From Catonia carolina (lineage: Eukaryota; Arthropoda; Insecta; Hemiptera; Achilidae), in the NCBI GenBank assembly GCA_035578175.1, contig JAQMRL010000003.1, positions 61,596,172 to 61,660,171 of the forward strand: a DNA stretch of 64,000 nt, given 5' to 3'. The translations under genes and the position numbers were made by a program. Positions 1 to 11,640 of this stretch are shown piece by piece; position 1 is the first letter of the stretch, and every line of letters begins with the position of its first letter. The notes below the pieces were generated by a model that did not search any database, was not told the DNA's origin, and worked only from the letters and a program-made list of their open reading frames with translations.

Positions 1-48
1 TGAGAATAAGGAAATAACTGCACTGATATAAATTCGTTTTTTAAGTCC

Positions 49-62
49 TGTGAAGTTGAAAA
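49..62. repeat. TSD of SINE A copy 1 (left)
   Basis: The 14-bp string tgtgaagttgaaaa is repeated exactly at 381-394, directly on either side of SINE A copy 1. A perfect duplication of this length is the usual mark of LINE-driven retroposition and fixes the ends of the element. Confidence 0.85.
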
Positions 63-380
63 TTATTCCTAATTTGTGTACGTTGCAATCTGTTCAATTC
101 AGAACAATAAGCAACCCCATGACCCAATGAGATGAGGATGATGTGTATGACGTGTGAATGAGGTGTAGTCTTGTACAGACTCAGGCCGACCATTCCTGAG
201 AGAGTATGGTTAATTAAACCCCAACCATCAAAGTACACCGGTAACCACTGTCTAGTATTGAAATCCGTATAAAAGTAACTACCTTTACTAGGATTTGAAC
301 CAGGAACCTTCATCTCCGAAAATCAGCTGTTAAACAGCTGATTTTGGCGACGACTTTACCTCTAGACCAACCCGGTGGGT
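63..380 (-). mobile_element. SINE A copy 1, tRNA-headed, full length
   Basis: On the minus strand the element starts near 380 with a tRNA-like head. A polymerase III A-box-like TGGTCTAGAGG is followed by a near-palindrome (AGCTGTTTAACAGCT) and then a B-box-like GGTTCAAATCC. A roughly 200-bp body follows, ending in a short A/T-rich tail near 63. The same unit recurs at 14.1, 40.1 and 43.3 kb, and truncated at 6.35 kb. Exact 14-bp flanking duplications (49-62, 381-394) show retroposition. The short open frame inside it is not a gene. Confidence 0.85.
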
Positions 381-394
381 TGTGAAGTTGAAAA
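381..394. repeat. TSD of SINE A copy 1 (right)
   Basis: Exact copy of positions 49-62, lying next to the tRNA-like head of the SINE. Confidence 0.85.
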
Positions 395-1195
395 GCATAA
401 AATAAAAGTATTTTTACCTGCTGCTCTCATACGTAAGAAAATAAATCCTGTTGTTCTTTTGTTAAATATTAAGAGATTACACTTGACAAACGTTTAACCT
501 GGTCGAACCACATCAAAATAAAATATCAGACATTGATTATCAAACAAAACTTTTGTACGATATTATTGTAAACCTTCTTACCCACCATTACAACAAAAAC
601 TTTCTGTTTACGAGTATCTTTTGAAACATATTTGGTCATATGCTTGTCAAATATTTGGTTCCATTACTAATATCAATTTGTCTCGTATACAACCAGCGCA
701 TCTAAGTCACTAAGGATTATCACCAACTCCCTTTGGTACGTGCCTAACGAAACCCTATACAATTTTTTACAAATCCTTTACGTTATTAATACCATCAAAA
801 AGTACTACAGACGATTTCACAGAAAAACTGACAAACATAAAAACAATAAAGGAATGAATACACCACAACTACTTGACATCCTCAGTGAATTTTAAATAGA
901 AATGGAGCAGAAATTTATCACAAGTTTAACGTATAATTAAACGCAGTATGAAATTAAGTCATATTTTTTAAATAAACTACAGTATGCATATATTATGACA
1001 CATATGAAGCGTCATCAGGTTATCAGCTTCTTCATGTCATTCAAGCCACATTTTGTCAAATTAATCATCACATTTGAGGAGTTATTTTATGTAACAAAAA
1101 CGAATAAAAAATGTACGTTAAAAATGTGTATCATACATAATATATTGTCAGCAGCCAATTTCAATTTTAATTTTTTATGTTATTTGACAGTTATT
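395..1195. other. AT-rich stretch without recognisable features
   Basis: No long open frame, known repeat or RNA gene was seen. The open frame at 995-1279 runs into retroposon B and shows no domain, so it is taken as chance. Confidence 0.5.
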
Positions 1196-1206
1196 ATTGG
1201 TAAACC
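1196..1206. repeat. TSD of retroposon B copy 1 (left)
   Basis: attggtaaacc occurs exactly here and at 1600-1610, either side of the complete B element. Confidence 0.8.
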
Positions 1207-1599
1207 TGCCCATAAGAGACAGGTGGAGTGTACAATTGTTTGCACTCAATCTGTTAGTTCCAGGGCTACAAAAAAATAGTTCTATTTCTTATCACATGGT
1301 CAGCCAATTAAATGACTGAATCATTAAAGAATAGAAGAGCTAGAGATGTAAAAGACACTAATCAGAGTTATCTCCTCTGAGAGTAATCAATTTCATCGTT
1401 ATACAGCCAGACCCTGAGGTGAATAAAGTGAAGGTGTCATTTTCAGGGTGGAAAATTTGTGCTTTTAGAGGGCTCGGCATGCTGATAAGCACACTTTTCA
1501 ATTCAGTGAGGAAGACAATCGTAAACCACCTCACTTCTCGTTTTACTTATTAAAGCCTCTAGAGGTTCAAACCAGTCTTTCGGTCGATGACTGAACAAC
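1207..1599 (+). mobile_element. Retroposon B copy 1, full length (393 bp)
   Basis: This copy defines family B because both ends are fixed by an exact 11-bp TSD. It begins TGCCCATAAGAGACAGG and ends with a hairpin-rich segment: a near-palindromic stretch in the other copies (GTTTTACTTAGTAAAAC), then CTCTAGAGG, then a short stem before the tail GATGACTGAACAAC. No coding capacity is visible and no convincing A/B box pair was found, so it is either a SINE of unclear head or a short LINE-derived non-autonomous retroposon. Confidence 0.85.
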
Positions 1600-1610
1600 A
1601 TTGGTAAACC
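1600..1610. repeat. TSD of retroposon B copy 1 (right)
   Basis: Exact copy of 1196-1206, directly after the tail. Confidence 0.8.
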
Positions 1611-1814
1611 GTTTCTACACAAGCCGGAAACAAATAGTTTGTTTCTAAAATACATAATTCTTTAAACATAAATAAAAGAAAGTAGATTTTAATGTTGACA
1701 TCATTAATTATAATCGAATTTACTTATCTTTTACTGGAAACTGATTATCTTTAAAAGTTCAGCTCCTGTATTGAGCCTCGAATGAAACAAATAAAAGTTT
1801 TAAGTAAACAGACA

Positions 1815-1925
1815 TGCTCAGAAGAATAGTGAAAGAGCAAAGAAGAAAGATAAAGATATATGAGCAAGAGTGACGGAGGATATGTGCCACGGTATGCTGA
1901 TCCCTATAAGAAGAAGAAGAAGTAG
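1815..1925 (+). mobile_element. Possible LINE 3' end with GAA-type tail
   Basis: The stretch ends in (AAG)n after a segment with the look of a LINE 3' untranslated end. The LINE relic at 35.6-36.3 kb ends in the same kind of GAA repeat. No reverse-transcriptase motif is left, so the assignment rests on tail style only. Confidence 0.3.
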
Positions 1926-2814
1926 GCCTATGTATACGAAGAGTGTATTTTTTCAGTCAGGTGTTACTCTTAGGAAGTTTGAAGAAGAAGAATAAAAGAA
2001 GAAGTGGACAACGCCCAATAAGTATCCCGTCGTCTAAGTCCATTACGTTGGGCGAACAGACATATAACATAACACATTGTTATGTACCGCTTGCTAACCT
2101 CACCATTATAATCGCTCCATAACTCTATTCTGACCATCCGGTCTGAAGAAATCTTACAGTATTCTTATTACTATTATAATTTATAAATTTCCACCCACCC
2201 ACATTTTAGTATCAACAGATGTCCCACCTGAATTACGTTTCAAAAAAATCTACCTAATACAATAATGAAAAAACCGTTTTTATTAAAGATACCAGAGTAT
2301 TAACAACGTTTTAAAAAGTCCTAATTTAGGTACTAGAATTGAATTCATCTCCAATAAATTTGAAACTGTTTAAAAAGGAATTAAACTAAAACTTACTATC
2401 GTTTGTACAGAAAAATAACGTTAATTTTAAAAGAATTTAAAAATATGAGGACAATGAACCGTATCATCAAAAGATATTGATGTTACTAATGTGGCTTCAC
2501 TCAAGTAATGTTCCCAATAATTTTACCCTGGTTTGTTTCTGAATACAACTAATCAATGGCTAAATTTAGAAGAACAGAAATATCAACTGAAATTAATATA
2601 GAATATATTATTTTGAACAGAAAATAAAGTAAGTTCGTAGTTAAGTTAAAATGTTTCAAAATAAGTTCTTAATAAAACCCTTTTTTACTGAATCTTCCTT
2701 TAATTATTAAATAAATAAAAGTTTATCCGTAAGGATTATTTATAAGACGTTTCAATTACTATTATTATCATGTTTGATGGTTAACGGTACGTAATTTGAG
2801 TGTTTGTAATAATT
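1926..2814. other. AT-rich stretch, nothing assigned
   Basis: It contains another short GAA-rich run near 1980-2010 and otherwise AT-rich DNA with no open frame or repeat I could place. Confidence 0.5.
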
Positions 2815-2905
2815 ATCAGATTCTGGTCTAGAATCAAACACGGGACTTTCCGTTTTGCAGTAAAGTGTAGTCACGCGCTCTAACCTCTGTGCTAAAAAAG
2901 CGACC
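2815..2905 (-). mobile_element. Decayed SINE C head
   Basis: On the minus strand, AGCACAGAGGTTAGAGCG (A-box-like) is followed about 30 bp later by GTGTTTGATTC (B-box-like). This matches the head of the intact SINE C that begins just downstream. The body is missing, so it is read as an older, truncated copy. Confidence 0.45.
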
Positions 2906-2917
2906 TCAGTAACTATT

Positions 2918-3110
2918 TTTTTATTTTATTTTAAATTTATTTATTTAAAGTCGCATCAACTGCTTCGCCATTAGTGACTACGGTGGATTATGTAACATTA
3001 ATTGTGGGATTTGATATGTGGAAGTTTCCAGACCCTGGCCGGGAATCGAACCCGGGACCTCCGCGTGGCTGGCCAATGCGCTAACCACTACGCTACGGAG
3101 GTGGCCATAA
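2918..3110 (-). mobile_element. SINE C copy, tRNA-headed, near full length
   Basis: On the minus strand the head carries a clear A box in GCGTAGTGGTTAGCGC and a B box in GGGTTCGATTCCC. The body ends in a TTTATTTATTTAAA-type stretch on the plus strand. The outer arms of the tRNA-like head do not pair as an acceptor stem, so this is not a functional tRNA gene. A likely TSD, taactatt, occurs at 2910-2917 and 3111-3118. Confidence 0.75.
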
Positions 3111-4533
3111 TAACTATTATTTTTGTAATTTTCTTGCAATGTTTTATATAATGTTTTTGGTAAAATAAAACATAAAAATACTAAGTCTTTCGTGTGCTGA
3201 AAATACTTTATTATATTTTGAAAGATCAATCGTAAGAATTGCTGTTTTATTCCAAGATCATCCCCATCCCCGTCGTCAGAATTTTAACAAGATTTTTTGG
3301 ATAAAACAATATTAATTCTAGATAATTAGAAATAATTTCAAAGGATTTTGATATAAATATATGTAAACAATACTTGGTAAGACACATTTTGAATCGCCTA
3401 GTTGGTCCAGTACTAGATTGCTTCATGGAAACGTAAAAGGTTCAGCGAACCCAATTTTTATTTCAACAGCGCTTCGGGCATTCTGAAGTAGCGTCACCCA
3501 CACTTTAAGACGTCAGTTCTTAACTTGCCAGTTTTGGTTCAGGAGGGATTGATTACCCATTAACTCTGCTTCGGTGAGTTTTTCCTTATCATTTGCTCAG
3601 ACTTTTCATTTCCAACACTCTTACGTCTCTAGACAACGGTCCAGTTTACCCAGATATAAAATACTGTTCTTGGGTTTTGAGTCCGTTTCATTAGATTCTA
3701 GAAGTAACCAATCGTTGTTCAACCACTGAAATGTTCCAGGCCTAGAATAGATGCTCCTGAAAACCAACAAAAATAAACGATACTAATAATTTTCGCATCG
3801 AAATTAAGTATACCTAAATAAACACGAGATAGAATATAAAATGCCATGTTTTAGTCAGTTTACAATTTAAAAACTAAAAAACTGTGATACTCTTCTGTCA
3901 GACATCTTAAATTTAGTTCTTCCAACGTACTCATTGAACAATATTTGTTTCCCTACCATTATTGTTTGAGAAACATGGATTTTATACATATGTTATAAAA
4001 CTACAAATTTACGTTCATAGTAGTGTATAAGAACAGAATAAATTTGCATAAATTTTGTTGTCTTTTGGTATTTAAAACTCATGTCTAGATATATCATTAA
4101 AATATTAAAATATAATTGAATGAAATACCTTAAGTGAAAGTACAAACCCCACCCCACATTAAAGGGAAATATCTGTAAGAGATGTAGCATTGTATGTTTC
4201 CTATCTCAATAAATTATTATTTGGATAAGAAAAAATGTAGGCCAATTATAACACGAAGTTGATTTGGAAGTTAATACAAATTTATGTCTCTGTTTCTTGT
4301 CAAAGTGTAGCATTTTATCACTGAAATTTATACACTAAATTTAACATTCGAATGTGAATATTAAACAATTTACAACGCAATACAAATATAAATTTAAATT
4401 CTTGGAGTGATTCTGAAATAAAATTGTTAGGTCCTTTTATAATAAACAGTTACAAACATGAAGACATCTTAAAATTTTATAATAATGTCACGCCAGTTGT
4501 TCAGCTGTTCTTTTTCAATCGTCCAAGAAGAAT
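3111..4533. other. AT-rich stretch, nothing assigned
   Basis: Read on both strands. Only short chance open frames were seen and no member of the window's repeat families. Confidence 0.5.
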
Positions 4534-4762
4534 TTAAATAAAATAAAATAAGTTGTTCAGGTGTGTGTTATTGAATAACAAACGAGAAGATCTACCTATC
4601 GCAATGTCATTAAGGCACTGTTTCAGGGACGTACGACAATGTCCGAATGGACACGAGCAACAACGACTTGGATGCTTCGAACCAATCTGGTCTTCCTTCA
4701 GAAAAGATACACTACCTATAAATAGCGTACAAGTCATCTCATTTAACTCGACTTGCTTATAA
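4534..4762. other. Cysteine-rich open segment, candidate exon
   Basis: This patch is less AT-rich than its surroundings and is open on both strands. The minus-strand frame (4534-4737) contains CCSCPFGHCRTSLKQCL, preceded by a possible acceptor (TATTTATAG) and followed by a possible donor (ATAG/GTAGAT). The cysteine spacing loosely recalls the C-terminal CxCPxG..C...L..CL of CART-type peptides, but it is one residue short and no stop follows. The plus-strand frame is equally open. It may be a host exon, a repeat or chance. Confidence 0.2.
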
Positions 4763-5447
4763 TCCCCCCCCTGCTCTACACTCCTCTTCTATATCTATGT
4801 AAACTGTATCTCGTTAACATCGAACCATATGGTTTTACTATTACCCTGCTTGACAACCAAACCACGCGACGAGTTTTTGTCTCATTTCACGTATCGTCTT
4901 GATGTGGATAAAAATTTGTTGTATCAGTAATAATGTTTATTACGTGACGAAAAATAAGTTGCTGGATATTTTCTTTCTTCAATTAATGTACGTATAAATT
5001 ATTTATAAGTTGTTAGCCAATATATTTATTTTTATTACTTTATTTCTTGACAATCGAGAAAGCGTCATTTGGTAATTATCTTATAAATTATAATTCTATA
5101 AATAAAGAAAAAAATACACTGTTACAATTAATTAATATTTCCTTGTTACCTTTAAGTGTATTGACAAAGAAATAACTGCAAGATGAAATATTATAATATG
5201 GTTTTCTTGTTACAACGAAATAATTCAATAAATCTACTTTAAGCTACTATGTAACCTTCCAAAAATAGTACCATCTAGTACTTAAAATTTAGATTACCTA
5301 GTCTATACCTTTTTCTTCTTATAAAACACAGTTATTCTCAGGTCTTGTTTTTCTTCCACTTCAGGCATACTGATGTCAACAATAATTCTGTTTCTAGTGC
5401 TAATTGTTTTTATTTGTATATTCGTGATTTGGCTTTCAAAGTATAAC
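4763..5447. other. AT-rich stretch, nothing assigned
   Basis: No supported feature seen on either strand. Confidence 0.5.
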
Positions 5448-5530
5448 GTTGGGTGAGAAGTTGGGTTTTGACTTGTGAAAATTTCCAGAAGTTAGCGGGC
5501 AATCGAATCTGGGACCACTGCTTCCTAAGA
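5448..5530 (-). mobile_element. SINE C fragment
   Basis: Minus-strand reading shows a decayed B-box region (CCAGATTCGATTGCCC) followed by the body motif TTTTCACAAGTCAAAACCC, which is shared with the fragment at 10.2 kb. Confidence 0.45.
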
Positions 5531-6348
5531 AACGAATGAAGTTGCTTCTTATAGTTTTTGAGCTGCTGAATCAAATAAAACAGATCCCAGAACTGTATCT
5601 CTCTTAGTTTCTAATCACTCTCTAGTCGAAAAACTCTAATCTCTAAACTCTTCTAATCTCTTCTAGTCGAAAAACACAGTTTTTTACGTTTGATGTACAA
5701 TAACTTTATTAAATAGGTAATAAACACACAAAATTTTTAAACAAAACTTGTAAAGAATTTAATTATAAGAAAATTGGTGTAAATAAAGCCATTAAGAAAC
5801 AAATAATAGTTATTGAAATCAAATATCAATACTAACACTTATTTTATATTTTTATATTTTATTACATATATATTATATATTACATTCTTCATCATATTTA
5901 GCTTAGTTTTTAATAAAATGCAGAAATTACAATTTAATATTTTAATGTATTTATTACTTTTATGATTAGTTTTGTCGCTGAAGCTGAATCTATGTTTGTA
6001 AGTAACACAACAATTTTTTCTACAATTCCTTCGTACGTTTTTTCTTTTATTTTGCTTACACTTTGATTTTCTTCAAAGTATTGTTAGTATAGTTAGAATT
6101 TACATAATATGCGAATTCTAACAAGCAATGATATATATTTCTCACACCTGGTGTTGTCTCTTTATCGTTGCTATTTTTGTCTTTTTCATATTTTCTCTCA
6201 ACAATTTTTTCCTGCCTTCTGATTATATTTGTCTTATTCTTACTCCCCTCATTATTTCTAATCTGTTTTTTTTATAAATTCTCTTTTGTCCTCTATCCTA
6301 CCGCTTTCTAATTTTTACATCTTTCAAGTGTTTTTTTAAACTAATGTG
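5531..6348. other. AT-rich stretch, nothing assigned
   Basis: Long T-rich runs and simple AT tracts; no open frame or known repeat. Confidence 0.5.
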
Positions 6349-6475
6349 TGTACATTACAATCTGTTTAATTTAAAACAATAAGAAACCCCATGACCCGAT
6401 AGGATGAATATGATATATATGTGAAGTATAAATGAGGTGTAGTCTTGTACAGACTCAGGCCGACCATTCAGTAAC
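6349..6475 (-). mobile_element. SINE A copy 2, 5'-truncated
   Basis: This matches the 3' half of SINE A on the minus strand, from the conserved cagactcaggccgaccatt block down to tgtgtgtacattacaatctg. The tRNA-like head is missing, as expected for a 5'-truncated retroposon. Confidence 0.75.
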
Positions 6476-7210
6476 TGCCATAATATTTTCTAATCTAATC
6501 TATTCTGTAGATATGTCAATAAAACAGAATTGTTCTTTTCCTTGTAGAGTTTATTATCTATTCTAATTTTTTATTCCCATACGTATTTGTATTAATTCTT
6601 AACCTATAATCTCAATTTTAATTTTTCTTTAAACCATATATTTTGATTATGACTTTTCTTTCTTTCATTTATATCGACCCCTTAAAACTTCATTCTGATG
6701 GAAAGTCCAAAAGTTCAAATACAATGCTTAAAGTTTTATAACTGTATTGTAGCGTCTTTATATAGGCTACGATATAAACGACATAAATTTTTATTGTAGA
6801 TATTTTTGTTAATTTGATATGCTCTTTCCATTTTTTTCTATTTTATTTTTCATTTCTTCGTCTCCATAGCCATTTTCATGGATTACGCAACATTGATATT
6901 TCAATTTCTTTAGTCTACGCTTTTTATTTTTCGATCTTTTAGTAAGTATTTTGGACTTTCTTCCTTATTTCTCATGAACTCGGTTTATTATAAGTTATTA
7001 CTTTTATTACAAGAGAAAATCACAATTAATTTCACTTCCCCCTCTACCTCTGCTGTTCATAAAACCTTCTGTAATACCCAGCCACTGATTTATTAATATC
7101 ATATTTTTATATTTACGGTATGTTTTTCAACGCAGATTAAATAAAACTAGCTTTCCTCTGCAAATTCATTCGCATTATCGGCGAATATTAACTTATTCTT
7201 GTGTGTTTTT
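6476..7210. other. AT-rich stretch, nothing assigned
   Basis: T-rich DNA with no supported feature. Confidence 0.5.
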
Positions 7211-7577
7211 GTTTAGGTCATCAGCCGAATGGCTGGTTTGAACCTCTATAGGTTCTACTAAGTATAACGAGGAGTGAGGTGGTTTACCGTTGCCTTTCTC
7301 ACAGAGTAGAAAAGTACGCTTATGAGCATTTCAGGCCCTCTGAAAAGCACACATTTTTCCACTCTACAAATTACACCTTCATTTAATTCACCACTTTGCC
7401 TGGCTACATAATAAAATTCATTACAGAGGAGAAACTCTGATTAGTGTTTTTTACACCTCTACCTCAACTGTTCTTAAATGAATCAGTCATGACCATGTGA
7501 TAAGAAACTGAAGTATTTTTGTAGCCCTGGATGTAACTGATTGAGTGCAAATAATTTAACACCACCTCTATATGGAC
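7211..7577 (-). mobile_element. Retroposon B copy 2
   Basis: Nearly complete B element in minus orientation, from gtttaggtcatcagccg to the 5' end near 7577. A degenerate TSD is visible: cttattctt just before the tail and tttattctt just after the other end. The small frame at 7572-7754 starts in its edge and is chance. Confidence 0.75.
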
Positions 7578-10185
7578 AAATTTATTCTTAACAACCAATT
7601 CCACAATTACATTAACACTTATCGCTTATTTTCCAATGTATCAGTATTACTCATGAAATATTATTTGCATCTTTATAGGCCTAATCAATTGGAACTAAAC
7701 ACCTATGAACTTCACAACGTCGCCACCAGAATAGTCGCACCATCGGAATTTTAATTTAATTATTTTGACATTTACTTTGAGACATCTTTTTTACAGCTTT
7801 TACCAATTTTCATTTCCGGATTTTTATGATGCAGAATCCCGAAAAAGTCCTTTTACATTTTGTGAATAAAGTTTTTAATCCGTTTGGTAGAATTGTGTAT
7901 TTGAGGACAAACAGAATCTTTATTTAAAAATATATTCAACCAAATTTTTCTTTTTATAATTATAAAGAGTTTCAAGTGTAACCAAATTTCATCATGGGTG
8001 GTCCTTTTAAATTTCCCTTAAAGCATTTATATCATATTTCACAATATTTTAAATCCCTAATACTCTTAAAATATTAATTAAACAGTTTAAAACAAATAAA
8101 ACAAAACTGTAGTTTTGAAATAAAATTCGGTGAATTGATATTAAAAAAGTTTGCTTAATTCCAGTATTTTGCATGTGTAACCTTTCATCAAAAAGATCTT
8201 TAAATTTTTATTACGTACTCATAATTTTTCAATTTTGTACATGGTATAAATTACTTGCCTTAAGACATTTTAATAAAATTACAGCGAAGAATATTAGCAA
8301 AAGAATATTTCTACTAGATGTACCATTAATTTGTTTTTTGTAAGGACAACTAATGCGTAGTACTAGAGGAGATTCCGAAATTAGTATCATTTTAGAGCAG
8401 ATTACAGTACATGATTGTTATAGAAGAGGGTCGATTATATTTCTTTATAGCCATTATTATAAGCTATATTTTGCCTAAATACATAATATAGCTTACATAT
8501 ATACTATTTTATTACTATATATAACCAAATTGAAATCAATATTTACATCATCGTATCGACTTGTACGGTATATTCCATCTTTTTATACTATTTTGAATTC
8601 GTGTAACGTACCTCCAAGCATCAAACTTACAGTAGGGTTTGATATCATTATTATTCTTTGAAAAAATTAATTTTACTAATGTTTCAATAAAATAAAATAA
8701 TTTGTTTCTTTAAATACATGTTTTTAAATAGCACCCTAAGCTATATTTGCGTTATGAAATTAATTTTATAGTATACGATGACGTGAATATTGATAAATTA
8801 TCTTAGTATGTACGAAAATATTAAATTTTTCTTATGTTCTGTGTTGAACATTATTTTTTAATTATTATCAAATGTAAACTTAAGCTTTATAAATATAAAA
8901 TATTTTTTCGTAATGGAAATATATAAATTTGAATCACATAAAAACTCTTACAACGTAATATCGAGGACACAGCAAAGACATATAAAATGCCTCAAGCCGA
9001 GAAATCTTCTTGGGGAGGGCCACTTTTAGGATTACAATGATGACTACAAGTTTTAACAAGTAAATTAACTATTAAAAACATTTATCAATTTAGTAATTGT
9101 TAAAAGTTTTGTGTTAACGGATTCTTTGTACTACTCATTAAAACTGTTGATAAGTATTGTAAATATGAAGAATTTTTTGAGGTTTTATGTCCGACTGTAA
9201 TGCACATTTTTAAGCTAGATGACAAAGGTGACAAGTAAAAATGTCAGACATAACCGGAAATGAACCCCGGTACACCGGAAAATATGGAGAAAACAAACTT
9301 CCAAAAATATACAAGATTTAGCAGTTAAAATATGTTACCCAAGAAACTGGGTCACAAATTTCTGTTTAGTAAACTTTACAGTTGCTGTTAACAGATACAA
9401 AAATCACAATTAGCAAAGCTACAAAAATACAGGAAAATTAAAAGATGTAAAAAAATTTAAGTAATTAGCAATTTCGATTTAAGAAAATTTTCTTAAAAAA
9501 CAAGACTAAAAACTAAAATTTGAAGTAACTACTATGTCTTTAAAAAAAACGTCTGCAATAAGAAAGTTCTTTCTCATCACTGGAGAACTGTACTCCTAAC
9601 TATCTTTCTCACAAGGTTTGAAACCTTAAAACTAAAAATCACAAGTTAACTAAAATCTGGATAAAACTCTTAAGATTTAAGAATGGCAAAATGGTTTATA
9701 GATCAAACAAGTAGGCCTAATTGGATCCGAAAATTGAAAACAGCAACGAAGAATCAATCCGAAAATTAAGATTGAAATTTAAAAGCTATATTTTAAGATG
9801 AATGTAAACAGATTTACCAGACTACTACTGGAAAAAATTATGCTAACATCTTAAAAATACACTCAAAAAATATCATCAAATATCTCCAGTTTATTTAATC
9901 GTCTTTCTTAGAAATAATTGGAGAGACTGTTGAAAGGAAAATAACAGAAGAGAGAATGAAAATTTTGATTTCTTGATGAAGGTTTTTTCATAAATGATAA
10001 GGATTAATTAATTATAAATTAATTAATTTGATGGTGTTAAAAACCTTCAAAATTTTATACATAATTATTTTGATACAGAACTAACTTGGTTTATTCGAAA
10101 TCTCAACAACTCTGTCGTTATGCAAAAATCTGCTAAGGATGAGTACAGTATCTGTGAATTTTAAACGTATTAAAAATCTTTAGTC
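7578..10185. other. Long AT-rich stretch, nothing assigned
   Basis: About 2.6 kb with no repeat-family member, RNA gene or coding sequence that I could support. Many TA and A-rich runs. Confidence 0.45.
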
Positions 10186-10290
10186 TATAACGCGGTTTCA
10201 ATTCCTAAGACTAAAAATTTTCACAAGTCAAAACCCACGGTTTCAGTTACAAAATTCACCGTAGTCGTTAATAACCAAGCTTTTTATGCA
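10186..10290 (+). mobile_element. SINE C fragment
   Basis: Carries the remnant B-box region GGTTTCAATTCC, the body motif TTTTCACAAGTCAAAACCC and the later body motif CACCGTAGTCGTTAATAACC, in plus orientation. Confidence 0.5.
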
Positions 10291-11063
10291 ACTTTAAATA
10301 CAAACTGGAAAAAATCTTTAGAACAGAACTGCTAACCAAACATGAAATCTTCTAGTCACCATTATGGCACGAAGGAAGGATTCTTTTAATAAAACAATTA
10401 GTTTAAAATACGTAGAAATTAACTTCATTAATATTCCGGTAAACTGAACTAAACAGTTTCACATTAAATTTGTTAGGACTTAATTCTTACCGTAATGTAT
10501 AAAATAATTGTGTAATTATTCTTATTATATCTATTTTAAGTATAATATTTCCTGTATTACTGTTCATAACAGGACAACCTTAAAACTGGTAAAATTTGGT
10601 TTGTTGAACTAATATTATAATAGCGGGTGTTCTACAGAACTACGCCATTTACAACCAACCACCCAAAACGCTATTCATCTCTTTGAGCACAACATCTTCA
10701 TCCCTTTGACCCCTCCAAACCGTGACTACGGTGTCCTATGAGGACTAGCATATTACCATCTTTCCGGGCATCTTCTATCTAGCTAGATTTACAATCTATC
10801 TGATTTAGGTTTGGTTTATTATTACTATTTTAAGTAATTATTAGGCTACTATTTCTGTTGTGGCTGCCTGTCTTCCTCCATTCTTCACTGATTACCGTAC
10901 TGGATGATTTGTGTTTCTTCAATTTTGTCAATTAATAAAACGTTTTTGTCAACTTTTTAAAAGAGAAATAATATATATGTTGTGAAATATTAATTTTGCT
11001 TTACAGGGACTTGGATAATGTATATCTAGTGCCAGAACAGTAAGATATTTCTTTTTTATTGTG
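10291..11063. other. Unassigned stretch with a less AT-rich patch
   Basis: The patch at about 10620-10780 is richer in C than its surroundings, but neither strand gives a long open frame or a motif I recognise. Confidence 0.4.
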
Positions 11064-11504
11064 TTAAGCACGGGTAAGTATACTTACCATGGAACGTTTA
11101 TTGAAGTAGGAATCACATAATGTTTAGAGGTAAGAATGCTTATTAAAACAACAATGCTATTGAAAATAACCTAAAAAGTTGTTTAGAATAACTTATCTTA
11201 ACTTTGTATTAGTATGAATGCTTGCTTTCCAGTAAAAACTCGAATTTTCTAAGCACTGTTCAAAACACTAAGCACTACAAAACAACACGGTAGCGTACGC
11301 TGGTATGAATCCTTACCTCATTCGTGCAACTCAAGAAGCAAATGGTACTGCGCGCTAATTTCAATGTGTGGATAGACTACTTACCAGAGAACAGCTATAA
11401 CACCATAAAATGTCAATAAGGTTCAACTGCATAGTTTATTCTTAAATAAACTAGACCTTATTGACAGTGGGAAGTATACTTACCAAAGACCTATGAAGGG
11501 TTAA
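11064..11504 (-). mobile_element. piggyBac-like MITE copy 1
   Basis: A 433-bp non-coding element lies between two TTAA sites (11064-11067 and 11501-11504). The 16-bp palindrome GGTAAGTATACTTACC sits at the left end, and a slightly eroded copy lies close to the right end. Read from the right the element starts CCCTTCATAGGTCTTTGG. TTAA targets and CCC-starting ends are typical of piggyBac transposons. The same unit lies inverted at 43.75 kb. No transposase is encoded. Confidence 0.65.
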
Positions 11505-11552
11505 ACTAATTTTGTTAAACTCAACAGAAAAAAAATATAAGCAATCTTTTTA

Positions 11553-11640
11553 TTTTTTTATTTAACGTCACATTAACTAACAGTGGTCATTAGTGACGAC
11601 GTTGGGTTATAACTGTTAAGGATGAAATGATTTTTTTTTG
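11553..11640 (-). mobile_element. SINE C tail fragment
   Basis: Matches only the 3' part of SINE C: tttatttaacgtcac, then the conserved ggtcattagtgacgacg block and ggatgaaatgatttttt. The head is missing. Confidence 0.5.

Noticed and set aside
3030..3112. tRNA gene on the minus strand
   Set aside because: The A and B boxes are good, but the arms that should form the acceptor stem do not pair and a SINE body with tail and TSD follows.
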